This document shows positions 17,042 through 25,000 of a stretch of 46,933 nt of DNA, piece after piece; position 1 is the stretch's first letter; each line of letters starts with the position of its first letter. A model generated the notes under the pieces. The model ran no database searches, was not told where the DNA came from, and saw nothing but the letters and a program-made list of their open reading frames with translations. Position numbers and translations under genes: made by a program. The stretch is from Acidobacteriaceae bacterium. GTDB taxonomy: Bacteria > Acidobacteriota > Terriglobia > Terriglobales > Acidobacteriaceae. The stretch covers positions 1-46,933 of the forward strand of contig PMSQ01000022.1 of NCBI GenBank assembly GCA_003168355.1. The letters are read 5' to 3'.

Positions 17042-18919
17042 ATGAACATACTTGATCTCGTTGTCGGCAAACCGATCCGCACCAGCGACGAACGAGCCGA
17101 GCAGATTGGACCTACACAGGGCATCCCGATCTTTGGCCTCGATGCGCTTAGCTCGGCTGCTTACGGCCCAGAAGCCGCCCTCAGCCTTCTGATTCCGCTT
17201 GGCCTGCTTGGCGTTCGCTATGTCGTTCCCATCAGCGCGGCCATCATCACGTTGCTTGTGATCGTCTACTTCTCCTATCGCCAGACCATCGCCGCTTACC
17301 CCTCGGGCGGTGGATCCTACACCGTGGCTCGTTTCAATCTTGGGGCACCTGCCGGTCTGCTGGCTGCGGCCGCGCTCCTCGCCGATTACATTTTGACGGC
17401 CGCAGTGGGCATTTCCGCGGGAGTCGGCGCTTTGATCTCGGCGGTTCCGTCGTTACTGCCGCACACCGTTTCTCTGTGCGTGGGCATTCTGATCGTCATC
17501 ACCATCCTCAATCTCCGCGGAGTGCGCGAAGCTGGCACCGCTTTCGCGGTCCCTACGTATCTTTTTGTTGGCACACTTCTCATCACCATCGTCGCAGGCA
17601 TTGTTCGCGTGCTCCTCAGCGGCGGGCATCCCACACCGGCGGTTGCTCTTCCGCCTCCGCCGCCAATAACGGAAGCCGTCGGCTACTGGCTGCTGCTGAA
17701 GGTTTTTGCGAGCGGTTGCACGGCGTTAACTGGCGTGGAAGCTGTGAGCAATGGCGTTAAAGCTTTCAAAGAGCCCACAGTCAAGAACGCTCAACGCACG
17801 CTCACCGTGATTATTTTTCTACTGGCGGTGCTGCTGGCGGGAATCTCTTATCTCGTAAAGAGTTACAGAATCGCCGCCACCGATCCGGGCCAGCCCGGTT
17901 ATCAGAGCGTTCTCTCCATGCTTACTGCCGCGGTTTTTGGCAAAAGCTTTTTTTATTATCTGACCATCGGCTCAATCCTTGTCGTTCTCTCTCTGTCCGC
18001 GAACACCGCCTTTGCCGATTTTCCGCGCCTCTGCCGCGCCATCGCGCAAAACAATTACCTACCGCACGTCTTCGGTTACCGCGGGCGGCGGCTCGTATAC
18101 ACCTATGGCATCGTTGTGCTGGCGGTGCTTTGCGGAGGCGTTCTCATTCTTTTCGGCGGCGTCACCGACCGGCTTATTCCGCTGTATGCCGTCGGCGCTT
18201 TTCTAGCCTTCACACTTTCCCAGGCGGGTATGGTCATGCACTGGCGGAAGAATCGCGGTCCACACTGGTTGAAGAGCGCGCTGGTGAATGGACTCGGCGC
18301 TCTCGTCACCGGCATTACAACCGCCGTTGTGCTGGTCGCGAAATTTCTGGAAGGCGCCTGGATAACGCTGCTTTTCATTCCCCTGACGATTTTTCTCTTC
18401 ACCCTTGTCCGCCGTCACTACCACCACGTGAAGCTGCTGACCACCTGCAAGGTTCCCGTCGACGCGGAAGGTCTCAGCCAGCATCCAATTGCGGTCATTG
18501 CCATCGACCGCTGGAGCAACATCACCCGCCAGGGAATTGAATTCGCCGCCCGGCTTTCCCCGGAAGTGATCGCCTTGCACGTGGAGCCCAACGAGCATTC
18601 AGAATTACTTCAGGACGACTGGGAACACTACGTTGAGAAACCCTTTCGCGCGGCGGGCAAGGAACCGCCGCAGCTTCACACCCTGCCTTCGCCCTACCGC
18701 TTTGTCATTATTCCTATCGTTCAGTTTGTTCTCGACCTTTCGAAAAAACATCCCACTCGCAGCATCGTCGTGGTCATCCCCGAGCTGGTGGAGGACAAAT
18801 GGTATGAATATTTTCTCCACAATCAGCGTGGCCGCCTACTGGAATGGGTACTGCTCGCCCGTGGCAATGAACACATCTTCACGGTAAGTGCGCCCTGGTA
18901 CATCGGGGAGCAAAGCTGA
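17042..18919 (+). CDS. APC-superfamily amino acid permease
   Basis: A 625-residue transporter. The first ~475 residues hold twelve or so membrane helices, opening with the typical motif GIPIFGLDALSSAAYGPEAALSLL and PSGGGSYTVARFNLG (helix 3 region). The last ~150 residues form a soluble cytoplasmic domain (LSQHPIAVIAIDRWSNITRQGIEFAARLSPEVIALHVEP) that resembles a universal-stress-like nucleotide-binding fold. The substrate is probably an amino acid or polyamine imported with protons; not determinable here. The start at 17042 removes nine upstream residues that overlap the spacer. Confidence 0.9.
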   Translation: MNILDLVVGKPIRTSDERAEQIGPTQGIPIFGLDALSSAAYGPEAALSLLIPLGLLGVRYVVPISAAIITLLVIVYFSYRQTIAAYPSGGGSYTVARFNLGAPAGLLAAAALLADYILTAAVGISAGVGALISAVPSLLPHTVSLCVGILIVITILNLRGVREAGTAFAVPTYLFVGTLLITIVAGIVRVLLSGGHPTPAVALPPPPPITEAVGYWLLLKVFASGCTALTGVEAVSNGVKAFKEPTVKNAQRTLTVIIFLLAVLLAGISYLVKSYRIAATDPGQPGYQSVLSMLTAAVFGKSFFYYLTIGSILVVLSLSANTAFADFPRLCRAIAQNNYLPHVFGYRGRRLVYTYGIVVLAVLCGGVLILFGGVTDRLIPLYAVGAFLAFTLSQAGMVMHWRKNRGPHWLKSALVNGLGALVTGITTAVVLVAKFLEGAWITLLFIPLTIFLFTLVRRHYHHVKLLTTCKVPVDAEGLSQHPIAVIAIDRWSNITRQGIEFAARLSPEVIALHVEPNEHSELLQDDWEHYVEKPFRAAGKEPPQLHTLPSPYRFVIIPIVQFVLDLSKKHPTRSIVVVIPELVEDKWYEYFLHNQRGRLLEWVLLARGNEHIFTVSAPWYIGEQS

Positions 18920-18989
18920 TTCCTTCCCCTAATCGATTGGAATCGTCGGGTCCGTTTCTAAATCCGTTCACCCCCTGAGATGCCGGCGA

Positions 18990-19616
18990 CAGCTGGTCAC
19001 AGGGGCGATTGGATACGAGGGAGTCGGTCCCGTCGGTTACGACGAGGCCATGTACGGGGAAATCAGCGGGAACACGATCTATAACATCAGCGGAATTAAC
19101 AATGCGGGTGAGGGCAAGTCCTACGACGCCGACGGTGTTTATTGCGACGGATGCGGATACGTCACCATCGAGCGGAACCTGATCTACAGCGTCGACTACG
19201 GGATCGCGAACACAAAATTTGCCAGAGCAACGGCACCGAGTGGTCTGGCCCAAACGACACTGGAACCGCTGGCACCGGCACCTCCCCATGTAACGGAAGA
19301 TACGCGACAGTGCGCAACAACGTAGTCTACGACTCGACTGCCTGCGGTATTTCCATCGGAGGTTATGCGGCCAGCGTAGGCGGCAGCGCCAACGTCGTCA
19401 TCGTCAACAACACGCTGTACAACAACAGTACCAAGAGCCAGTCCGGCGAATTCCAGATCCAGTACCATCAGGGCAGCGGGCAAGGAAACTACTTCGAAAA
19501 CAACATCGTTTATGCCGGCGCCTACAATGTGTGGCTCTACAGCTTCGTTGCCGCTTCCACAACCTACCCTGCCCCGCCGGCGACGCTCAATTGGAACGTG
19601 TGGTACTCCACCAAAG
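18990..19616 (+). pseudogene. Right-handed beta-helix protein, central fragment (5' half of a split gene)
   Basis: Beta-helix rungs are readable in two frames: first LVTGAIGYEGVGPVGYDEAM, then GEISGNTIYNISGINNAGEG, CDGCGYVTIERNLIYSVDYG up to ~19205; then, after a frameshift, ICQSNGTEWSGPNDTG, GRYATVRNNVVYDSTACGIS, NVVIVNNTLYNNSTKSQSGE and LNWNVWYSTK. No start codon or signal peptide precedes it, so the N-terminus is gone. Homology stops at 19609-19616 (CACCAAAG). The missing C-terminal part matches what lies at 29040-29370 on the other strand, which begins with the same 8-bp word. Such proteins are usually secreted carbohydrate-binding or -degrading proteins. Confidence 0.8.
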
Positions 19617-19639
19617 TGCCACGTGCCGGAGCCTGCGGA

Positions 19640-19918
19640 CTATCGCGCCGCCTTCTTTTCCAGCGCGACCGGACGCGCGCTGCGCGGCGGGCGTTTCGCG
19701 CCATCCCGCAACTGCCGAACATCAATCTTGAGTTCGTTGATGGTCCGGCTCAAAGTGTTTCGGTGCATGTTGAGCTCGCGCGCGGTACGGCACTGGTTGC
19801 CTTTGTTTTCTTGCAGGACGGTGAGGATAAATCGCTTCTTAAACTCACGCACGCCCTCGGAATAAAGAATGTTGCTTCTGTACATCTGCAGGATGAGCGC
19901 TTCCAGTTGATCTTTCAC
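19640..19918 (-). CDS. Fis-type helix-turn-helix regulator
   Basis: A 92-residue protein whose C-terminal half carries a Fis/HTH_8 helix-turn-helix (residues ~40-65: NKGNQCRTARELNMHRNTLS then RTINELKID), the DNA-binding fold of Fis and of NtrC-type activators. The N-terminal helices would dimerise. The C-terminal tail is basic (Lys/Arg-rich). The start is GTG at 19918 behind a GAGAGA stretch. It is the last gene of a minus-strand series purC-cvpA-fis (59 bp after cvpA). Whether it acts as a global nucleoid protein or as a local regulator is unknown. Its stop lies 23 bp from the beta-helix break. Confidence 0.85.
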   Translation of the reverse strand: MKDQLEALILQMYRSNILYSEGVREFKKRFILTVLQENKGNQCRTARELNMHRNTLSRTINELKIDVRQLRDGAKRPPRSARPVALEKKAAR

Positions 19919-19977
19919 GGTAGGTCTCTCTCTTAGTTGAATGTCTTGGTTTTACTTGTTTGCCGCCCCTACAGCAT

Positions 19978-20526
19978 TTATTTCGACCCGGCAGACGGAG
20001 TCCCGGTTAGATCCCTCGGGGCGCGGTGCAGGAAATCCAGTCCTTCGTAAAACCGTGCCCGCAGCTCCGACGGCGCCACCCAAATCGCAGCTCTTCCCGC
20101 CACCAGGAAATACGGCGCCAGTTCCGACTTCTCCAGCATCTTCGAGGTCGGCGTGAAAGCGGTCATTCCCATCAGGACCACAGACACCACCAGCGCACCC
20201 TTCACCACGCCCAACAACGCACCCAGAAAGCGGTCGAAACCGCTCAAGCCGGCCGCCTTCATCAGCTTGCGCGCGATTCTGCCCGCAATGCTGAACAAGA
20301 GCAAAATTGCAAAAAAAATGATGAGAAAACCGAAAATCTGGGCCAGCAATTCCGACTTCAAGAAAGACAGCAGCCATTCGGCAAGTCTCTGATACTGCCA
20401 AGCGGCGACCACGTAACCGACTACGAGTCCGGCCATGCTCAAGGCTTCAGCGAAGAATCCGTGCATGGCTGCCAAGAGTACGTTCAGCAGCACGACAATG
20501 ACAATCAGCCAGTCTGCCGCAGTCAT
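19978..20526 (-). CDS. cvpA: CvpA-family inner-membrane protein
   Basis: A 182-residue membrane protein with four helices (DWLIVIVVLLNVLLAAMHGF, EALSMAGLVVGYVVAAW, FGFLIIFFAILLLFSIAG, VVKGALVVSVVLMG) and the family segment GLSGFDRFLGALLGVVKG. CvpA proteins are named from colicin V production in E. coli, where the gene is in the purF operon; here it follows purC by 57 bp, again a purine context. The C-terminal ~45 residues are soluble and less conserved. The ATG at 20526 follows a GAGAG stretch. Confidence 0.88.
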   Translation of the reverse strand: MTAADWLIVIVVLLNVLLAAMHGFFAEALSMAGLVVGYVVAAWQYQRLAEWLLSFLKSELLAQIFGFLIIFFAILLLFSIAGRIARKLMKAAGLSGFDRFLGALLGVVKGALVVSVVLMGMTAFTPTSKMLEKSELAPYFLVAGRAAIWVAPSELRARFYEGLDFLHRAPRDLTGTPSAGSK

Positions 20527-20583
20527 AGTACTCTCTCGCGGGCTGTTGTCCAGAGGACCACCCTCCAGTCGCGCACCCCGCGC

Positions 20584-21495
20584 CTATACATCCAGTTTGT
20601 GCCCCGTAATCTGAAGGTAGGCGTCAAGATACTTTTCGCTGGTCCGGAGTGCAACCTCGGAAGGCAGCGCCGGCGCGGGCGGCTGTTTGTTCCAACGAAT
20701 CTCCTCCAGGTAATCGCGCACGTATTGCTTGTCGTGGGACTCCTGCGGGCGTCCCGGCGCGTATTTATCGTCAGGCCAGAAGCGGGATGAATCCGGCGTG
20801 AGCACCTCATCCGCCAGCGTGATGCCTTCCGCCGTGCGTCCAAATTCGAATTTAGTGTCGGCGATGATGATGCCGCGCTGGCGGGCATAATCCGCCGCTT
20901 TCTTGTAGACGCGCAGCGTGATCTCGCGCAGGTGGCTGGCGTTCTCCGTGCCCACGATTTCGCACATCTGCGCGAACGAAATATTTTCATCGTGGCCGTT
21001 AACAGCCTTGGTGGACGGAGTGAAGATGGGCTCGGGGAACGCCTCGGACTCCCGCAATCCCGTCGGCAGGTCGATGCCGCAGACCTTCCCCGTCGTCTTG
21101 TACTCCTTCCAGGCAGAACCTGAAATATAGCCGCGCACGACACACTCCACGGGAAACATTTGGGCACGCCGCACCAGCATCGATCGTCCACGCAACTGAT
21201 CGGCGTATTTCTGCAGTGCCTGCGGATAGCGCTCCACATCGGCCGTGATGAGGTGGTTGGGAACGATGTCAGAAAGGAAGTCGAACCAGAATAGCGAAAT
21301 CTGGCTCAGGACGCGGCCTTTCTGAGGGATGCCGGTGGCGAGCACATAATCGAAGGCGGAAATACGGTCGGTGGCGACGAACAGCAGGCGTTCGTCGTCT
21401 AGCTGGTAAACGTCGCGCACCTTTCCGCTGGCGTGCAGATGTAGATCTGGAAAATCTGTTTGTAGGAGTACGGGATCGAGAACTTTAGGGCTCAT
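20584..21495 (-). CDS. purC: Phosphoribosylaminoimidazole-succinocarboxamide synthase
   Basis: A 303-residue SAICAR synthetase, which joins aspartate to CAIR with ATP in de novo purine synthesis. The full length matches the ~300-residue type. Motifs in order: ASGKVRDVY (22-30), LLFVATDRISAFDYVL, VRGYISGSAWKEY, FTPSTKA ... HDENISF, IIIADTKFEFG and DEVLTPDSSRFW. The start is ATG 21495; there is no Shine-Dalgarno, and TAAAAT on this strand lies 7 nt before it, so the message may be leaderless. cvpA and fis follow on the same strand. Confidence 0.96.
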   Translation of the reverse strand: MSPKVLDPVLLQTDFPDLHLHASGKVRDVYQLDDERLLFVATDRISAFDYVLATGIPQKGRVLSQISLFWFDFLSDIVPNHLITADVERYPQALQKYADQLRGRSMLVRRAQMFPVECVVRGYISGSAWKEYKTTGKVCGIDLPTGLRESEAFPEPIFTPSTKAVNGHDENISFAQMCEIVGTENASHLREITLRVYKKAADYARQRGIIIADTKFEFGRTAEGITLADEVLTPDSSRFWPDDKYAPGRPQESHDKQYVRDYLEEIRWNKQPPAPALPSEVALRTSEKYLDAYLQITGHKLDV

Positions 21496-21812
21496 GTTTG
21501 AAATTTTACAGGCAAGCAGCGAGGCCGTATTTTAGACCGTAAGAAATTTTTGTCAACGGTAGAGATCACAAGGCGCACGCAGGTCCGTATCCTATTGAAC
21601 GGGAATGCATTGGCGGCGGAGAGCATCGCGAGAACTGGAATCAGCAGCCCGTTTCCAGCAGATCGTTGTGGAAAAGCTGAGGATGAGGGTGGATATCGTG
21701 GCTTACGGTTGAAGCACCGTCGTCGTGAGAACACATGTCCGCGTATACTATTTAGGCCGAAACCATACTTGCCCCGTATGGTCCAGCGAACCTGGCCTAT
21801 TCGTTGCTGACG

Positions 21813-21959
21813 ATGGCGGGCTTGCTGTCCCTGGTTGCTGTAACCGTAGTGATAGTCATCTCGGCCGAAGGGCTAGGAAGGGAAGTGACAAATGCCATCG
21901 TGACCATGCAACATATTTGCCACGTCACCAGGGGCAGTTTTCTAGGCCCAGCCTACTGA
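21813..21959 (+). CDS. Possible 48-residue hydrophobic peptide upstream of and overlapping the ribozyme
   Basis: The frame runs ATG 21813 to TGA 21957-21959. It encodes one strongly hydrophobic helix (AGLLSLVAVTVVIVISAEGL) followed by a short polar tail (GREVTNAIVTMQHICHV). The helix pattern recalls Flp-type pilin subunits, but the usual N-terminal prepilin signal is missing, so it may be a remnant or not a gene at all. The stop codon lies in the hammerhead core CTGATGA. No good Shine-Dalgarno is visible. Confidence 0.25.
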   Translation: MAGLLSLVAVTVVIVISAEGLGREVTNAIVTMQHICHVTRGSFLGPAY

Positions 21960-21993
21960 TGAGTCCGCGTAACCCGGACGAAAAATCAGCCCC
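21931..21993 (+). ncRNA. Type III hammerhead self-cleaving ribozyme
   Basis: All core positions are present. Stem III: GGGGCAGTTTT (21931-21941) with AAATCAGCCCC (21983-21993), 9 of 11 positions paired, open-ended. Cleavage nucleotide C17 is at 21942 after U16.1. Stem I: TAGGC (21943-21947), loop CCA, GCCTA (21951-21955), 5 perfect pairs. Core CTGATGA at 21956-21962. Stem II: GTCCG (21963-21967), loop CGTAACC, CGGAC (21975-21979), 5 perfect pairs. Core GAA at 21980-21982, then A15.1. The order with stem III open defines type III. Cleavage is expected between 21942 and 21943. Transcription would be antisense to smc and purC. Activity is inferred from the complete motif. Confidence 0.9.
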
Positions 21994-22017
21994 GCCTCGA
22001 CATCCAGCCTTACCTCG

Positions 22018-25000
22018 CTACGCCGCTCCGAACCTTACCGACACCAGCTTCGATACTCCCGGCTCCTGCATGGTCACGCCGTAGAGCACCGGCGCGATGC
22101 TCATCGTTTTCTTACTGTGCGTGATGAGCACGAACTGGGTCTTGATGCTCATCTCTTTCACAAGTTCGGTGAAGCGGCCGATGTTGGCCTCATCCAGAGG
22201 CGCGTCGACTTCGTCGAGGATGCAGAACGGGCTGGGTGTGTACTGGAAGATGCCGACCAGCAGCGCGAGCGCGGTCAGCGCCTTCTCGCCGCCGGAGAGC
22301 AGCAACACGCTCTGCAGGCGCTTGCCGGGCGGGGACGCAACCACGTCGATGCCGCTTTCCGTGCTGTTTTCCTCGTCGGTCAGCTTCATGAACGCATGGC
22401 CGCCGCCGAAGAGCTTCTTAAAGGTGAGACCGAAGTTCTCATTGATCCTGGCGAAAGCTTCCTGGAATTTCTGGCGCGAGACTTCGTCGATCTCGCGGAT
22501 GGTGGCGGTGGTGTTCTCGATGGAGGAGATCAGGTCTTTCCGCTGGGCCTCGAGGAACGTGTGGCGCTCGGCGGTCTCGCGGTACTCTTCGAGCGCCATC
22601 ATGTTCACTGGGCCCATGGCTTCGAGTTTGGTGCGCATCTCACGATACGATTGATCGTAGGCCGCGAGCTCGTCGCCGGCGACGAGTGCGAGAGTGGTGT
22701 CTGCGAGCAAAGCCGGACGTTCAATTCCGAGTTCGTTCAGGCAAGCGTCGGCCATGTACATGGCGTCAGCTTGCAATTTTGCGGCAGCTGCCTGGAGCTC
22801 ACCCCGGCGGTCGCGGGCCTGGTCGAGAAGTTGGCGCGCGCCGCGCAAGAGTTCGTCGATCTCGGCGAGGCGGGCGCGGAGCTGATCCTTCTCGAATTGT
22901 AGCAACCCCTCCCTTGCCTGCCCCGCGTTGCGCTCGGCCTCAAAGTCGGCGGCCTGTTGCTCGAGTTGGAGATTCTCGGCTTCGCGCTGCAGCTTTTCTG
23001 CAGCGGCAGCTTCGATTTGCGATGCGAGGGCGTGGAGGCGCTCGCTCATTTCACTGAACAAAGAATCGATGCGTCCGAGCACGGCGGCGGCGGAGCGATG
23101 TCGCTCCTCCAGTGCAGCGACCCGGGCCACGCGCTGCGAGCTGGTCTGGGCCGCATCTTCGCGACGCTGACGCAGCGTGCCGAAAGATTCTTGGGCGGTC
23201 GAGATTTGCTGCTCGAGTTGGATGCGAGTCTGTTCCAGGGCGCTTACCTCCCCCTGCCGCGCCGTGATGGTCGATTCCTGCTCGGCGCGCTCTGCAGCAA
23301 GCCGTTGCAATTCAACCTGCGCAATGCTCAGGCGCTCGTTAACCCGGGCCACCTCTGAATCGAGCTGCTGCAGCATGTGGCCCGAGGTCATCGACTGATG
23401 TTCAGCCTCTCGTTTTTCGCCATCGAGGCGTTCCAGCAGGGAAATAAAGTCTTTGATTTCTCTGCCGAGGGTGAGCACGCGCATCTCTTCTTCCCGCAGC
23501 GCGCGCTCCAGATCTTCGAGTTGACGGAGGACTTCGCGTAGTTCGCGCTTCATCGAAAGCGGGCCTTCGGCGCGCTGCTTGCCGCCAGTGACCGTCACGT
23601 TGTGGAAGCACTCGCCGGATTGCGAGAGGAAGAATGCGTCAGGATTCTCCAGCGCGAGCCCGCGCGCAGTGTCGGACCCCGGAACGATGTAGCCGTCCCG
23701 AAGCTTCGGGAGAATCACCTCCAGCGACTTTCCGAAGCCGTTGAGAACACGGATGGTGTGCTTCAACGGCACGATCGACGCGGTCGGCGGAGCACAGTGA
23801 GCGGATTCGTCGAGGACGAAGGAGAACTTGGCCTGCGAGTCTTCGGGATGAACCAGAAACGTGGCGCGGCCGTCGACGTCGCTGCGCAGCAGGCGGAGGC
23901 CTTCGTCGGCAGCGTCCCAGGATTTGACCACGATGTAGTTCAATTCGTCACGGAGAAAATCTTCCACCACGCGCTCGAAGCGCGGCTCGACTTCAAGAAA
24001 ATCCGCAAGCACGCCAACCGGGGCGAGACCGCTCTGCATCACACCCGACTGGAAAAGGCGGCGAACCGATTCCGTGGAATATCCGTGCTCGGCGATCACC
24101 GCCTCGAGAGATCCCTTTTTCCCGAGCGCAGTTGCGAACTCGGCGCGAAGCAGGTCGAGATGAGTTTTGGCTTTGGTTTCTTCGAGGCGTTTGGTTTCGA
24201 TAAGACGGCGAAGCTGGCTGATCTCTTCTGTGATTCCCGACACCCGCTGCGTCACCGTTTCGAACTCGAGGGCAAGTTGACCGCGCTGGCCGCCGAAGGC
24301 TTCCACCTGGAGGCTGGCGTTGGCGATTTCAGTTCGCAAACGCCAGGCTTCGCGATCCGCTCCAGCGAGGCGTTCTTCGGCCTGCGTCAGTTGGTTGCGC
24401 AGGCGAGAGATCGACGACACGGTGTCAAAAATGGCGACACGCGACTCTTCCTGCTGGCGTTCGAGTTCCTCTAGCGCTGCGGCTGCGGCTGCGGATTCTT
24501 GTTGGGATAACGCAAGTTCGTACTGGGCTGCCGCCAGATCGGCGGCGGCGGATTCGAGCACTTGCCGGTTGGAATCGCGCTCGTCTTCGAGCGCGGTCAC
24601 GCGGTGGCGAGCCTGGGCCAGTTCAGCTTCGGCGGAAGCGGAACGAACCAGGAGCTCGGCGCAGCGTTCTTCGTTATGCCGGCGGCGGGCCTGAGCGCGA
24701 TCGATTTCCAAATCGAGCTGGCTCAGGCGGTCGCGATTTTCGCGCAGTTCCGTCTCGATCGCGTAGCTGCGTTCGGTACCTTCCCTGTGCTCGGCATCGA
24801 GTTGCTGCACCGCTTCGATGCGATGCTGCATGTCCTCGGCGAGCGCGTTGAGCTGGGCGTCGAGCTCGGCGCTCTCGTGCTCGATGGCGGCGAACTTGCT
24901 GGCCAGCACCACGCGTAGCTGGGCGCGCATCTCGTCGCGCAGCTTGGCATAGCGTTCGGCCTTCGAAGCTTGGCGCTTCAGCGAATTCATCTGCCGCGTA

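Larger units (their letters stand above)
21496..22017. other. 522-bp spacer between purC and smc, carrying a ribozyme
   Basis: Both flanking genes are on the minus strand. The purC -10-like hexamer is at 21503-21508 (minus). On the plus strand a TATACT hexamer (21744-21749) could be a -10 element without a clear -35, followed by a 48-codon open frame (21813-21959) and the hammerhead ribozyme (21931-21993). Nothing else is recognised. Confidence 0.6.

Noticed and set aside
21813..21959. Calling the 48-codon frame a Flp pilin gene
   Set aside because: The hydrophobic helix fits loosely, but the N-terminal prepilin leader and the glutamate of the processing motif are absent; kept only as a low-confidence ORF.
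23602..24474. Open frame of 290 codons on the plus strand
   Set aside because: Antisense to the smc coiled coil and hinge; no supporting features.
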